This document shows positions 23,061 through 37,455 of a stretch of DNA of 64,000 nucleotides, piece by piece. The stretch is from Pterois miles. Its lineage: Eukaryota; Chordata; Actinopteri; Perciformes; Scorpaenidae. Positions within the stretch are counted from its first letter, which is position 1. Each line of letters starts with the position of its first letter. Made by a program: the position numbers and the translations under genes. Below the pieces are notes generated by a model. It ran no database searches and was not told the origin of the DNA. It saw only the letters and a program-made list of their open reading frames with translations. Location of the stretch: positions 6,102,501 to 6,166,500 of the forward strand of contig CAMQGK010000008.1 of the NCBI GenBank assembly GCA_947000775.1, read 5' to 3'.

Positions 23061-24058
23061 TGGTTTTTGCAATTTGTTTTTGTAGCTGAACTGAATGGCC
23101 ACAGTACCTTGAGTCTTAGGGTGAGGGTTAGGGTTAACCTAACCTTAATGGACTATATTACACCCTGTCTAATTCATTTATTTAATTCAACTAAGCCCTC
23201 AACTCCCTGGTATTTAACAAGCTGTTTGTCTTTAACAATATACTGCCGTCAAAATGCTAAAAATGATTTTGACAGTAACCTCTGTGACATACATTTGCAT
23301 TTCTACTTGCAGCAGCAGCAGTAGGAAGCTGAGTCTGATACAGCTGTAAGACGCTGAAAATAAATAATGGGGTTTGATTTCATGAAAATTATAACCTTAA
23401 CCTGTATAAATATTGACAGATAAAGCTTTATTGTATGATGGTTGTTAGCCTGAATTAGATAAAGTTCTGGCAGAAAAAATGGTAGTGTTGAAATTACTTC
23501 ACATAGGAACTGCCTGCTGATAGACTGTTATTATTGTTGTGGAAACAAAATAAAGAATTTGATCCAGCACTTTATTTTATACAAAAGAGAAATGTAACAA
23601 AAACACATTGTTCTCCTCTCTTACTCGAAATCAATTCATCTCCCGATACCTCAAAACCTGTATTTTTTGCCACTGCTTCAGCCTCAGAGAGCTGTACATT
23701 GAGTTTCATGTGCTTTTCCCTTCACAATTCTCTAAACCCTCCATGGTGCAAACATCAGTTAAACTTGAGTGCTAAACCATGTCTGAGCAAAGACAAGTCA
23801 CACTGCTGAGCCTGAGGATCAATGGTCAAAAGCTTTTCTTGCTCTCTTGCAGAAGGGACAAGTGTCCATCGGCTCTTAAGATTAAAAACATCAAAAGTTT
23901 TTGACTGATGTTAGCACAACAGATTCCAAAACTTTTCAATATTACTGTTCTTCTATATTTCCTACAACTTCTGCTGTTTACCAATACTGTAAGCTTTGAG
24001 TTTTGATCATGAAATATTTACGTCATTGGGTTAGTATAGTATATTATATTCAGTATAT
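23061..24058. other. intergenic with a short telomere-like motif
   Basis: Unique sequence apart from 23116-23142, where TTAGGG appears twice around one TGAGGG and is followed by the inverse AACCTAACC. This is too short to be a telomeric relic of note. No gene seen. Confidence 0.4.
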
Positions 24059-24060
24059 TC

Positions 24061-24265
24061 TGGGGGGGGGGGGGGGCTAAGTGTGGGGGGGGGGGGGTGG
24101 GGAAGGGGGGGGGCCCGGGTAAAAACCCCAGGAAGGAAAAAAAAATGAGAAGGAATAGGTGGAGGGGGGGGGGTAGTTTTTTGGGGGGGGCCGGGGGGGC
24201 CGTGAGCAAGGGAAGAAACCCACAACCGAGCGGGGGGGGGGTAGAGGGGAGCCCCCCCCCCCAAA
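24061..24265 (+). repeat. poly-G tract cluster
   Basis: Several uninterrupted runs of 8-16 G within 205 bases, with a matching poly-C run at 24252-24262 and short A-rich spacers. On the minus strand it gives proline-rich frames that are not genes. Strong G-quadruplex potential, or a base-calling or assembly artefact. Confidence 0.8.
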
Positions 24266-25535
24266 TCTCACATAACTAAAATAATGTGTTTTTTGGTTTT
24301 CATGTCAAATATAAAATATAAAGAGTGAAAAAAAATTTCTCCCTTTTGGGAGTGAAAGAAAGATAATTTTCTTTCTCCTCCTCTTCTCAAAAACTGAAAT
24401 ATTAAGTTGTTCAGGCTGCACAAATTCATAGCTATACCTATGAAAAGTAATGCACTTTAATTTGTGTATATGCCACACAATCAATTTGTGGTTTGTGTGT
24501 AATCTATGAAATCGTGAACCAGGAAGTATAAAGAGCGTCAAACGCCGCCAAGGGCAGAGGTCGGGTCATAAAACAGCAGACTGATTTATTTGTAACTTCC
24601 TGAGTATTTTAACCTGAACCACGCATTACATGTTGCTGTACATTCATAGGAAAACACAAAATTTGAGGGATACGTTTTCGCATCACAGCATACAAGCAGC
24701 TTTATGAGAATACGTTGGATTGTTTGAATCTCAACAACAATATTTTCTCTCAGTTTTGTTCCCACAAATTGCCCAAAACTGCCACCAGAAAAACAAATTA
24801 TCTTCCTCTTTTTCTAACGGCGCTGAAATCTGAATCCTAACAAGCGTCAGCATCAAAAATCCCAGAGCATAACCAAATCCTTCAAAGCCAAAGCAGAGCC
24901 ACTGTTTTCCCTCATGTCCCCCGTCTTGCTGCTGCTTTTATGTTTGCCTCAAGGACTCTTGAGAGATGGGTTGGGTTAAAAGAGGGTCAAAGGTCACTCT
25001 TTGAAGAGCTGCTGCATCTGTGCCTGTCCCCGGATGCCCCTCCAAACTGCCAGGCTGATTGTCGCCTTGAAAGCTTTCCTGCTGTCTCACGGTTATCACT
25101 ACCTGCCGAACAAAGGACAAGCAAAGGATACATAATTAGCAACCTGCACACATGGGAATCTCCGAGCACTGGAGTACTGCTAATTTATTCAACAGGGGCA
25201 ATGTAATAGTTTTCTTTTTATAATCAGTGTTTGATGCCTTTTCCTACTGTGTTCAAAATGTTGAAAACAAGTGATTTTTTGACCACACTCTTTCACCTTA
25301 TTAAGCAGTTTTGGTTGGATAAACTTTACCAACCACCCAGAGATGTAGCAGTTATGAAAATATGAATATTTTTGTTAACTATCATGTCCTACGGATTGTT
25401 TTTGAGGGAAATATCAAGATTTTGTTGTTTAAAGTGTGGAACATTTTGGGGGATCTATTGGCAGGAAATTAATAAGTGTTAAAAGTGTTTTCTTTAGTGT
25501 ATGTTCACCTGAATTCAAGAATTATTGTGTTTTCG
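24266..25535. other. intergenic, no gene seen
   Basis: Unique DNA. Open frames at 24938-25206 on both strands overlap each other and have no features of a real gene. The sequence 24540-24960 has balanced composition. Confidence 0.4.
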
Positions 25536-25763
25536 TTATCTTAGAACGAGCCGTTTATATCACGGATCTTCTACAGGGAGCTGTAGAACATGTTTCTACA
25601 GTTGCCCAGAAAGGACAAACCAAACACTGGCTCTAAATGGGGCCATGGACATTTTCCCATCAACCAGCACAGTTCTCCAACTCGCATGGCACACGGGTGA
25701 AATTTAAGTTGGTCGCAATCAGCAACCTCACAGCTAGATACCGCCAGACACTGCACCTTTAAG
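25536..25763 (+). repeat. dispersed repeat fragment
   Basis: TTTCTACAGTTGCCCAGAAAGG, read in parts, with AACCAAACACTGGCTCTAAA and a GCACCTTTAAG end, matches a repeat I recall from fish genomes. One copy only; family not assigned. Confidence 0.4.
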
Positions 25764-25934
25764 TAGGAGGACTTGTGCGTCTGAAATTATATCATTATCA
25801 AATCATTTTTGTCAAACTTTGTAGAGGAAAAATTGTGGCAACTTGCATTGTTTTAACTCAGTAAGCTAAATTAATACATAGTGTAGTGGGGTTTCCTGCA
25901 CAGTGGGAAGCTTCTCCTCAGCTGTCTTTAGGTG

Positions 25935-26167
25935 AAACAAAGTGCCGACATGGTGTCAACATGAATTCATGTTCTCCCCGTGTTAGTGTGGGTTTTCTCC
26001 GGCTTCCTCCCACCGTCCAAAGACATGCAGGTTAACTGATGACTCTAAATTGCCCGTAGGTGTGAATGTGAGCTTGAATGATTGTCTGATCTGATCTAGC
26101 ATCGGCTGGGATCGGCTCCAACCCCGCTGTGACCCCACGGGATAAACACTTGCATATGGATGGATTT
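25935..26167 (+). mobile_element. SINE/LINE-tail repeat (GGATGGAT-ended), truncated
   Basis: CATGTTCTCCCCGTGTTAG, GGGTTTTCTCCGGCTTCCTC, GACATGCAGGTTAACTGATG and a terminal ATGGATGGAT match, in opposite orientation, the longer copy at 41157-41520. The family is widespread in fish. Confidence 0.65.
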
Positions 26168-27337
26168 ATAGATTTTTATGGAAAGTAAAAATAAAAAACA
26201 ACACTTTTATATGCATTTCTCCTTTTAAATGTCTTGTGGCTTTACTTTTTGGTACTTTTGATTTATTCATAACTATGTAGCAATTTAACATTTTTTCCTT
26301 GTATTTGAATAAACCTTTGTGAGTAATATGATTAATAATTAACCCTCTTTTATGGGCTAATAACAAATATTTCAGTATCTTTAAAGTCTTTTAAATTGCT
26401 TCTTGAACAGAACCCTGCTTGCAATAGATGCGGAGGTAAAAATTAATCTATCAGGAGGGATGATACAATATTGAACAATGAGGCAGAGCATGTTTCCAAA
26501 AGATCTATTGTAGGACTTTTGTTTCCAGATAGAAAGTAGTGCAGATCGCTGATACGACCCCTGATCTCAACATTTTGCAAAAATGGAAAATGAATTACTG
26601 CCCGCTGTTGCAAATGGTTACTGATTGCTGTTGACAGATTGCTTGAATCTGTCAGCATTAAGGTTGTTGAGAGGCCCGTACAAGCCAGGTCATCCCTCGT
26701 AGATTACAGAAGTAACAGCGTGCTCTCCGGTGATGGTTTCCTGGCCCAGAGTGGGGACAGCCGTATCGATTCTGTCCCCCTCTTCAATCCATTATCAAGC
26801 CTCTATCAGGACAGCCAGGAAGCCTGTGGTTATCTGATTTCCCATTTTATAAGCAGATTGGGAAACAGCCACCAAACTTTGCAATTATAATAGGGTGGTC
26901 TCTGTATCAGTGTTTTCCCTCGTGACGCTTGCACAGCAACATAATCAACGCTTTCTCCCCATACACACACATTCATAGACACACATACCTGGGAGCTGGT
27001 GTTGTTATTCTGGTATTGTTGATCACAAAGCAGAGCAGTAACTGACTTGTGTAGTCCTGAAGCCTGGTGTCTTAATTACACTGTCAAGTCTGGTAATTGC
27101 TTTATAATGACTTTGCCTTCCTTTGCGCTCTTTGTACTTATATTTCTTTGACGAAGCACTTTTCATAACGCTGGGTTTTCTCCAGAGTTTTGGTTTATAA
27201 CCAAACTAAAAATCAAAGTGTTGGTGTCTGGCCGGGCCTCCTAATTGTAGCTTCAGCTTTTTCTTAGAAAAGCATTTTCATTTAATTGGTACTCATTCTT
27301 TCCCGCAAGAAAATTGTTAAAAATAGTTAAATACAGT
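26168..27337. other. intergenic, candidate conserved segment
   Basis: No gene. The unique block 26640-26900 (balanced composition, TTATCTGATTTCCC and CAATTATAATAGGG motifs) may be regulatory. The rest is AT-rich. Confidence 0.3.
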
Positions 27338-27565
27338 TAAAGGATTAGTTCAACATTTTGGGAAGTGCAATCATTTGCTTTATTTCAAACAGCAAGATGA
27401 AAAGATAGATACCATTCTTATGTCTGTGTGTTAAGTATGGAGCTAGAGCCACAAGGTAATTAGCTTAGCATTAAGACTGGGAACAGGGGTAACAGTTAGA
27501 GGTTTTCAACCTTCCTACCAGCACTTCATCAGCAGCTCATTAATTAACACATATCTGGTTTGCTG
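27338..27565 (+). mobile_element. MITE relic, same family as 429-529
   Basis: Starts AAAGGATTAGTTCAACATTT and includes ACCATTCTTATGTCTGTGTG, TTAGCTTAGCATTAAGACTGG (in parts) and TTAATTAACACATATCTGG. The central part matches 429-529 in inverted orientation. Confidence 0.6.
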
Positions 27566-28189
27566 CGTATTGGACAATGTCAACGTTAAATCAGCTGCAG
27601 TTCACTGTACTTATTAGAATAACAATGTGATGGAGCCATAGAAATAGAATAGAAATAGAAGCAGAACAGACGTTCAAATCAGCGAAGCAGTAAAGAGTTG
27701 AGAAGCAAAGAGACAAAACGCCGGTGCCTTTTAGACAACAGCTGCTAGATGAGAGCTGTGGTAGCGCTGCCGCCATTTTGGACTGAAAACACCATTGCGT
27801 CTGTGGCCATGGCTGTATAACAAGACCTGTAAATGAGAGGATAATTTTTAGGTAAATCAGCTTCCTAGTATGAACACTTAAATAGCCATCATTCAGATTA
27901 TGTCCTAAAAGCTGCAAAATTAACTAATAGCTGAATCCAGAGTAATTTTCTTCAGCATAATAAACATGCATCAGGCTCACAGGACTGCACCACCCTGCAC
28001 ACTCATATGACATATCTGGTTCTGCCAGCTTCCTGCTAGCTGTATGCAGCTGTAATAATGGATATCCTGACTGTAATTCATCACTTTTATCATCTTATAA
28101 TGCACCCATGGGCTGTATGCTGTAAGTCTGTAGTGGTGGATTTATTAATGTCTCTTTAACTTAAATTTGGACATAAGTCACATTGAAAG
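27566..28189. other. intergenic, unique
   Basis: No gene or repeat recognised. The 108-codon open frame at 27591-27917 minus shows no domain or splice signal. Confidence 0.4.
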
Positions 28190-28342
28190 TCATTAATGTG
28201 ACAAAGTATTTCAAAAAATTGAACTCAAAAAATTAAAATCTCATGCTTTTCTGCAATATTTACGCTTTGCATCCAGTGGGCCAGTTTGAACCCTTTGGCG
28301 GGCCCGTTCTGGCCCTTTGGTTATATGTTTGACACCCTTACC
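28190..28342 (+). mobile_element. hAT-type MITE end (GGCGGGCC... TTTGACACCC)
   Basis: GGGCCAGTTTGAACCCTTTGG, in parts, with CGGGCCCGTTCTGGCCC and the end ATATGTTTGACACCCTTA match the right end of a widespread vertebrate non-autonomous element. The left end is missing. Confidence 0.5.
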
Positions 28343-30179
<1,837 letters not shown>

Positions 30180-30770
30180 TGAGCTGTCTGTCAGTCCAGC
30201 GTTTCCCAGCCATTGGTGGGTTTTCTAGATATCAGCCACTTCTTCGATTTGATGGTGGTACATGCCATGTAGGGGCTTATCCCTCCAGGTTGTCTGCTCC
30301 TCCTCCTCTGCACTCTCATTGGGTTTCTGCTGCCTGAGACATTCACTTAGCAGTTCATCCTTTGTGGCCATTTTCTTGATGTATTCTTGGATTTTCCGTG
30401 TTCCTGGCCTTGACGCTCACTAGTCCTCGGCCTCCCTCTTTCCGATTAGCGTACCGTCTCAGGGTGCTGGACTTAGGGTGAAACCCTAAGGCAACCCTAT
30501 ATCTGTGGCTTCTATCTCCTCTTTTGGCCAGTTTATGATCCCAGCAGGGTATCTGATGACTGGTAGTGCTTACATGTTGATGGCTAGGACTTGGTTCTTA
30601 CCATTCAACTGACTTTTCAGGACTGCCTTACTCTGTGGAGGTATTTGGCTGTGGCTGACTTCCTTGTGGCCTCCTCATGGTTTCCATTAGCCTGTGGGAT
30701 ACCAAGGTTCTTGTAGCTGTCTTGGATATCACCTATGTTGCCCTCTCTCTTTCTCTCTCTAACCAGACAT
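30180..30770 (-). pseudogene. decayed non-LTR retrotransposon ORF (post-RT region)
   Basis: Three-frame reading of the minus strand recovers, in order, YKNLGIPQANGNHEEATRKS, TAKYLHRVRQ, LNGKNQVLAIN, ALPVIRYPAG, INWPKEEIEATDI, FHPKSSTLRRY, RKEGGRGLVSV, IQEYIKKMATKDELLSECLR and KPLHGMYHHQIEEVADI. These are hallmarks of the region after the reverse transcriptase core in a fish LINE polyprotein. It is broken by an in-frame TAA at 30572-30570, frameshifts near 30620 and 30380, and a stop after VADI, so it encodes nothing functional. The upstream reverse transcriptase core is absent. The clade is not assigned. Confidence 0.7.
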
Positions 30771-33169
30771 TGGTGACAAGGAAGTTGCGAGGAAAAACAA
30801 CACTGCAGAGGAACAAGTGACATGAGCTCAAAAGACACACTAAGCGAATGATCTGCAGTTAGTTCAGCTTTGGGAAGTCAGGAGAGCAGCTACCAAATGA
30901 GATAAGAGAACCTGCCTCGCATACTAAGCAGACAATAGTGCACACAGACTAAAGCTTTCCTCCTGAATTAGTGCTATCCACATAACATTCAGATTTATAC
31001 AGGAGTATTACATTGTCAGCACACCAGTCATAGGCGCTGACTATACAGAGATAATCTTACCAATATTTTGCTGAGCAATGGTTATCTGTCTGCACAGCCT
31101 ACACCGCTGAAACCTTGTGACTCATCTCCAAATGTCAAGTCTTTGGGTGTGCACTGTCTCACTTGATTCTGCCTTGTAGAGCTACTAATCAAGGGCCATG
31201 TTTTATGCTCCGCACAAATGTGTCAGGATCCCCTTCAGCTGAGAAGCCCAACGGGGAAGCTGAGGATGATAACCTGATTCAAAGGGAGCTGATTGTTTCT
31301 CTTAACTTTTAACCCCATCAAACTCTACACTCCAGAGTAGCATTAATGAAATAACTATCACTAATGATGCTGTAATGATAGCAGGTAATAATCAGCCATG
31401 CAAAGAGAAAGTTGGGGCTATGAAGCCCTCCCACAGTAGAACAGGAAGGATGTAGAGATAATTTAACCATAGCATTACACAAAAAAAGTGTGTAAAAGTC
31501 CACCTAGGCTCCCTGGACAGACAGATAATCATGTGTTTTGCTGTGCAGGTCACACTCAGTCAGTATGTGTTAGATTTAATGTAACACAGCACCAAGGCCT
31601 CTGCTCAGGTCCTGTCTGTTGATGCTTTAGCCAACCCTCTTTCATCACATCACATCTATGGATGATGACATAGATCAGGTCTCATTTCAGGATGTCAGGG
31701 TCTTGCTTTAGGAGGGCGCTAAGTGCCACATGACGTACTTTTGTAGCGCAAAATGCATCATGTGCATTAAATGCTTCCCAGGGTGCCGTGTGTCACATTT
31801 AATGTGATAAATGGATTTCACACCGCGAAAGAAAGAAAATTTGGATTGATGTAATAATATTGTTACCATGTTAATTTTGAGTGAAGATTGACCAGAATTT
31901 TTGGTGGAAAAGTGCATTTCATGCACAAATGAAATGCTGAATGTGACACTTAGTCTGTCACCACAGTCTGTCATAATGTATGACTGTTTATGCTAATGAG
32001 GGGAAGCAACTAAAATACAAAAAACATCACAAGAAATGGAAATCAGCGCATACTGTAAATCAAAGCGACAGGACTGAAAAAGTAAGCAGGAATCAGATGT
32101 CGCTCAAAATCCTCAGTACTTTTCTGATCTGTCTACAGGCTCCACCTCACGTCCCCTTTTTGAAAAAGTGCTAAGTTATTTCCCAAAAATCAGCAAGTCA
32201 TTTAAAACATTGTTTGTGTCGTGCTGAGTATCGAGCTGAGTCATGCTGTGTCACACAGCCCTCGCTGTGATAACTGTTCTGCATTTTAAAGCAACTTTTC
32301 TCATGCATTTCTGTCATCCTGCAAAACACATGAACACAGACAGTAATCTTAACGGAGGATAAAATTATGACATTAACAGCAAGTCGAGGTGAGGTTGGGT
32401 GAAATGAGGTAATGCTAAAATATAGAAACTTAAACGGAGCAGGATCGTTATGTTTAGCCATCAGCGCTCCCTTTTGTTTGAACAAAGGACAAATGGAAAA
32501 TCAATAGATGCTACAGACGAGACACAGGTGGAAAAAACTAAAACTGTGCTTCAGTGCGGAGGTAATGATGTCATTAAGTGGATCATTGTTGTTGCACTTG
32601 TTCTCTGAGCCTCTTCACAGTTTCTGTTGTTTTCCTCCTCTCAGTAACAGTCAGCAGATGAGGATCAAATTATCAAGCTCAAGTGTTTGTGTTTGGCTGG
32701 ACATTCATTGTTGTTAACTGCTAACAGATACAAAAAAAAAAGGACCCCATTTGGTGCATTACGTAACTCACACCCAAACAAGGCTTACTACAGCAATACA
32801 ACTGACTCGATATGTCACAGAGAAAAAGGGAGGTCAGAAACGGAGCACTTTTACTAAAATATTCCCTAATTTTTTACACATTGTATAAAGTAACAGCTGT
32901 TGGTCTATTTGACATGATCATTGTAAAGATGTGATGGATTTTAAAAGCTCAAGTATGTCAGTGGCCTGAGTGCAATCAATGTTTGACACCATGATCATCT
33001 TTCCCAAAGCTATAAGTGAGTGAATCATATCTGCAGATTAGGAGCGCAGCCTGGAGCAGCTTAACACATAACGAGAGGGTGAGAAATGAGCTGGAGCGAT
33101 CGCATCCAAATGTCCTTTATGTTGTGGTGTGAGTCGGACCAACTGAACATTTAACTCCAAGAAAAACTT
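30771..33169. other. intergenic, no gene seen
   Basis: Unique, AT-rich. Short frames at 31708-31974, 32198-32485 and 32508-32717 have no recognisable features. Confidence 0.45.
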
Positions 33170-33768
33170 CCCGGATATTGTCTCCTTTTCAGCTTTCTAA
33201 TAACTAGTGCAGTGCCCGTTAGGAGCATGTGCCCAGTTGCTTGGCTCCTGCTTGCAGTGTTGTTGAGAACCATGGTATGACTGCTCGGACCCACCAAGTG
33301 TGAAGTTAATTGGATGACTAGATCTCGAGATATGCGAAGAACAGTCTACAGTGATTCCTTCCTTTATAGTTAAATGATGCTGCTGTTGCGCCACATGTTG
33401 GCCAAATGGCACCAAATTTGGAACGGTCACTCACACATCATATCTAAATATGTCCACCAAATGTGGTCACAATAGCACAAAGCACTGAGGAGATAAACCT
33501 TTTTTTTTTTTTTTTTGTAAAATAGCATTTGAGCTAACTTTGAGGGCCAGCTATAGCAAAACTGTGTGGAACATCAAATAATCCAAAAATGCAGGTTTTT
33601 CCATCTTGGTCCAGAGATGTTCTGTACAAAATTTGGTGAGAATTGCTCAAATTGTGCTGGAGGAGATGCAAAAAATCTGATTCTGATACAATTCAAAATG
33701 GTGGAAAACCAGTCTATGCAATAGGCATAGCTTATATGGATAGATTCATCTTGGATGATCTTGGAGTT
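33170..33768 (+). repeat. dispersed teleost repeat
   Basis: Contains AGGAGCATGTGCCCAGTTGC, GTTGCGCCACATGTTGGCC, GTAAAATAGCATTTGAGC, TTTGGTGAGAATTGCTC and AGATTCATCTTGGATGATC, phrases of a repeat I recall as common in fish. A poly-T run sits at about 33500-33516. hAT-like copy 4 follows immediately. Confidence 0.5.
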
Positions 33769-34102
33769 TGGATCAAGTCATAGTCAAGTCAGCACACTGA
33801 CAGCTGTTGCTGCCTGTTGGGCTGCAGTTTGCCATCTTATGATTTGAGCATATTTTTTATGCTAAATGCAAACACTATTTGTTATTGTTTTATGTAGTAA
33901 ATTGATTGCCAATAATAAATATACACATCTATTTGCATAAAGCATCATATTTACCAAATCCCATGTTGATAAGAGTACTAAATACTTGACAAATCTCCCT
34001 TTAAGGTACATTTTTGAATGGAGAAAAATTGATTAATTACAATTAATTGTGGAAAATCGTGATTAATCACGATTAAATATTTGAATCGATTGACAGCCCT
34101 AG
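33769..34102 (-). mobile_element. hAT-like MITE, copy 4 (5' half)
   Basis: Ends CGATTGACAGCCCTAG and carries the reverse complement of the left half of copies 2 and 3 (GTTGATAAGAGTACTAAAT, CAAATCTCCCTTTAAGG, CAGCACACTGACAGCTG). It stops near the sequence matching 5755. It abuts a different dispersed repeat at 33170-33760. Confidence 0.65.
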
Positions 34103-35800
34103 TAGAAACTGAAATGAACCAAAACTTTATCAAGATTTATAGACCATTCATTTTTAGGCAAGATGACCCATTCATATTGTTGAGGCAGTCAGCATAAAAA
34201 AAATTAAATAGAGAAAAGGGAATAAGAAAAACACTCATCAGGATGTGTCAATGAATATACTGAGAGAGCTAATAAACCAGCACTGATGTGCGGTTTAATT
34301 TGTGTTTATTTTCAGCCTCCAAAGTATTCAGCAGTGAGTTTGTGTGGAGATAATGAAGATGTTATTATCCTTAGCTGTCCTTAAACTGCCAACTACAGCA
34401 TAATGTAATTATCAAATTACAATAGGCTATTATCAGCATACAAGCGCATTTGAAAGTGAAAGGAAAAACATGAATAAAGACAACGTGTAAGCATTAGGCA
34501 ACCAAACAGCTGCAGCCCAAAGAGAATAAAAGCTGAATAGATGGGGGAAAACAAGGCGTTTCCTCTAGAGATGCCTCATGGGCACTGACTGCAAGAGGCT
34601 CTTTGTGTTTGTGTTGAGACATTAGAGGTCGTAATTGAGTTGGGCTGAACAAGGCCAATGACCAGAGCAAAAAGGTCAGCGGCTGGAGTTTATTGGGTTG
34701 CCGTTTGGAAATGCTACTAAACCCTGCAGGCTTTGACCATTTGCAACAAATCACTTCCGACAGATAAACCGATCAGCTGCTATTTGTGGAAGCATAACAT
34801 TTACTTAGAGGCCATGAGGTTGTAGGTTCAAGCGTCAGTTTGTGAGTTAAGAGGCCGTTGTTCAACACTTTGTGAAACCAGACTCAACACCTGTACTCGT
34901 GAGCATTTCAAATCAAACATACTTTATGACTCCACTCATGACCTAGTCTCGGCACCGTGAACGATATTAATAACATACTGTAACATGCACAGTCTCTGGT
35001 CTACATTCATTAAATCAGTATCTCAAGGCAAGCAAAGACATTTACCCCACAAATGACTCATTTCCGTGTCCTTTATGCTCTCTGTCGCCCTGCCAGACAT
35101 CACCTGAAGAACATGTGCTGCCGTAATCTAATTTATTGCTGTGCACTACACAGAATGAGAACTGACGGCAACATAAGGAAAAGACTGACATGAACAACGA
35201 TATCATGTAGTGGGGGCAATCAAGGCGGTCAACAGTGGGAAAATGAATCGTTTTGGGATTACATGTTTGATGAATTAAATGAACCTCCTTGGGAAATACA
35301 GCACATGATGCAGAGGTGAAGAGTTGTTAAGTAACAGATGTTGTAATTATGTACATGTCAGAAGTGATATTACTTAAGTGAATTGTGTTCAAGTTGTCTG
35401 ACGATTGACATTTTACGTGACATATTAGCACATGGTGATTATGTAAAAAGTTACCAAGTATAATTTAGTACAGAGTTGACAGTGTAGCTTGAGGCGTTGT
35501 GGATCCATAAAATTATTTAAACCATGGACATTGTGTCCATCTGACTAATGTAATCACCCTCCACCAACTCCTACAGCCAATATCTGGCTCTTTAGCCGCT
35601 AAATGTACTACAGTGTTGATGATGCTGCTTGTGCAGCTGGAGCTTTTTGACTGTCAGCCCTACAAACGCAAATGTCTGTTACACGATTGGTCGGTCAAGT
35701 GTTTGAGTTTCCTCATTGGCCGTTGCTCTTTCAAAATGAAAAGGTGGGAACAGTTTTTTATGCAAATGAGCCCGTCCAGCATGACGAGTCCGGCGCATGA
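34103..35800. other. intergenic, candidate conserved segment
   Basis: No gene. The unique block 34350-34760 has many AATTA-type and ATGTAATTATC motifs beside balanced-composition DNA and may be regulatory. An 86-codon frame at 34494-34754 minus lacks coding features. Confidence 0.3.
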
Positions 35801-36640
35801 AACTTAGACCAAGCTGTGAAACAAGGCAATCTCTACAACGAAACAACACTCAGCAATGGCGTTGCCTATTTCTCAAGTAGTTTCAGAAGCAGATTTTGGT
35901 TGATTGCTTAGACGAAATAACAGGAAGTCTACGAGCAGGCCGCCATGTTGTTTCCTGTTTGAGTCATGGATGTATAAAGAGAAATGGAAACAGCATTGGA
36001 GGCACGCTCCCGTTCATTCCTATGAAAGTTGCTCAGTGGTGCATGAGGCTAAAATGGCTTGAGTGCAGAGTTATGAAGTATGCAGATTTTGTGGCAATCT
36101 TCTGCATCCATTGGGCCCTTTGAGGTGGCGCAGTAGTGTTGTCTTTAACCCCGCCTCCCAGGCCTCAATCCAGCCTTGGTCTGGGTCTAATTCACATGAA
36201 CAGAGGAAGGGAAATAACTTTGGATTTGGCTATTAGTGCATTTTACACCTTTTAGGACCTAATGATTTAAATAAGAGCTTTCGAGTGTTCGCACTGGGAA
36301 GTTGGTTTACCTAAAAATCTTTCCCAATGTACGTCTATGGAAAAAAGTCTTTTTGGGCCCAATGGTATCATGCAACGGACACCAAAGTTGTGGTACTACA
36401 GTTTGGCCACTGCGAAAATTTGCTTCACAGCCCAGCACTCTTCCTGGAGACTTGTTTGAAACAGTAAGCAGAAAATCATGGACCAATTAGATGCATTCCA
36501 CAATTTAGATATGCCATGGCTTTAACGGCCAGTTGAAAGGAGCATCATGTCTCCTAGTGTCCTCGCCGGACCTGGTGGTCATATACTGCTGGATTTAACG
36601 TTTTAGATGTGACCGCTGACTATTTGTAAAACAATGTAGC
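35801..36640 (+). repeat. cluster of dispersed repeats
   Basis: GAGGCACGCTCCCGTTCATT, CTGCATCCATTGGGCCC, ACTGGGAAGTTGGTTTACC, CTTTTTGGGCCCAATGGTATC (in parts) and GGACCTGGTGGTCATATACTG are phrases of teleost interspersed repeats. One or two elements are present; boundaries unclear. Confidence 0.4.
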
Positions 36641-37455
36641 CACAAATTCATAGACTGACCATACACTGTCCAGCCATATACTCAATGACCGAGTCTTGTT
36701 TGTTTTAGACTATGTTGAGAGCGTTGAGAGTGAGCCAAAAAATAGTTGTAGGATATAAAACCCAAAACAATGAGCTGAAAGACACTAAAACCCCCCATCC
36801 TATTAAACCAGGATTACTACAGGAGTGAAGTGAATGGTATCTTCGTTGGGCATCAGATGCTGAACAAACAATAATGTATTTAATGTTCTTGAAGAATTAT
36901 TAATGGACTTTGTGGCAGGAATTTCCTGTATGGACTTAAAGTGCTGTTGCTTGAAAATAATCCTTTCTACTGGTTCCTGCATAATTTATGAAATTTAGTC
37001 TTTATTTCTTCGGAGTCTTATGAAAGGAGCAGCAGGATCAGTGATGAAGCACCAAAAAGCAGAGGGGGAAAAATGACCTTACATGAATAATGAAACAGAT
37101 TGAGTGGTTTGAATTTGTTTTCTGACAAGTAAGTATATGATTGACATAGTAAATCAGACAGTTTGATTCGCAAGTACCAATTACTTATTCAGTAGATGCA
37201 ATTTTCTACAAGGCGAAGGGGAGAAGGATAATTGAACCAGTACAAAGAACAGAACAGAATGGCCCCGAATCTTTATTCGCTGCCTTTACAGCCTTTGTTC
37301 TTTGAACCCAGTGTACCCGAGAATCTGAATACGGTGGCTTGCACAGTTATATAATGGTACAGTAGGACGGCAGCGTTTATGTTTCCTCTATGGCGCATTC
37401 TCTAATAGACTGACGGGGTAGATATCAGAGCTGTTTTTAAATCTTTTAAGGAAAA
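36641..37455. other. intergenic, unique
   Basis: No gene or repeat recognised. Confidence 0.4.

Noticed and set aside
23116..23142. Interstitial telomeric repeat
   Set aside because: Only two exact TTAGGG units; too short to mean a fusion or telomere relic.
24018..24279. Proline-rich and glycine-rich frames
   Set aside because: Produced by the poly-G/poly-C tracts; several frames overlap on both strands.
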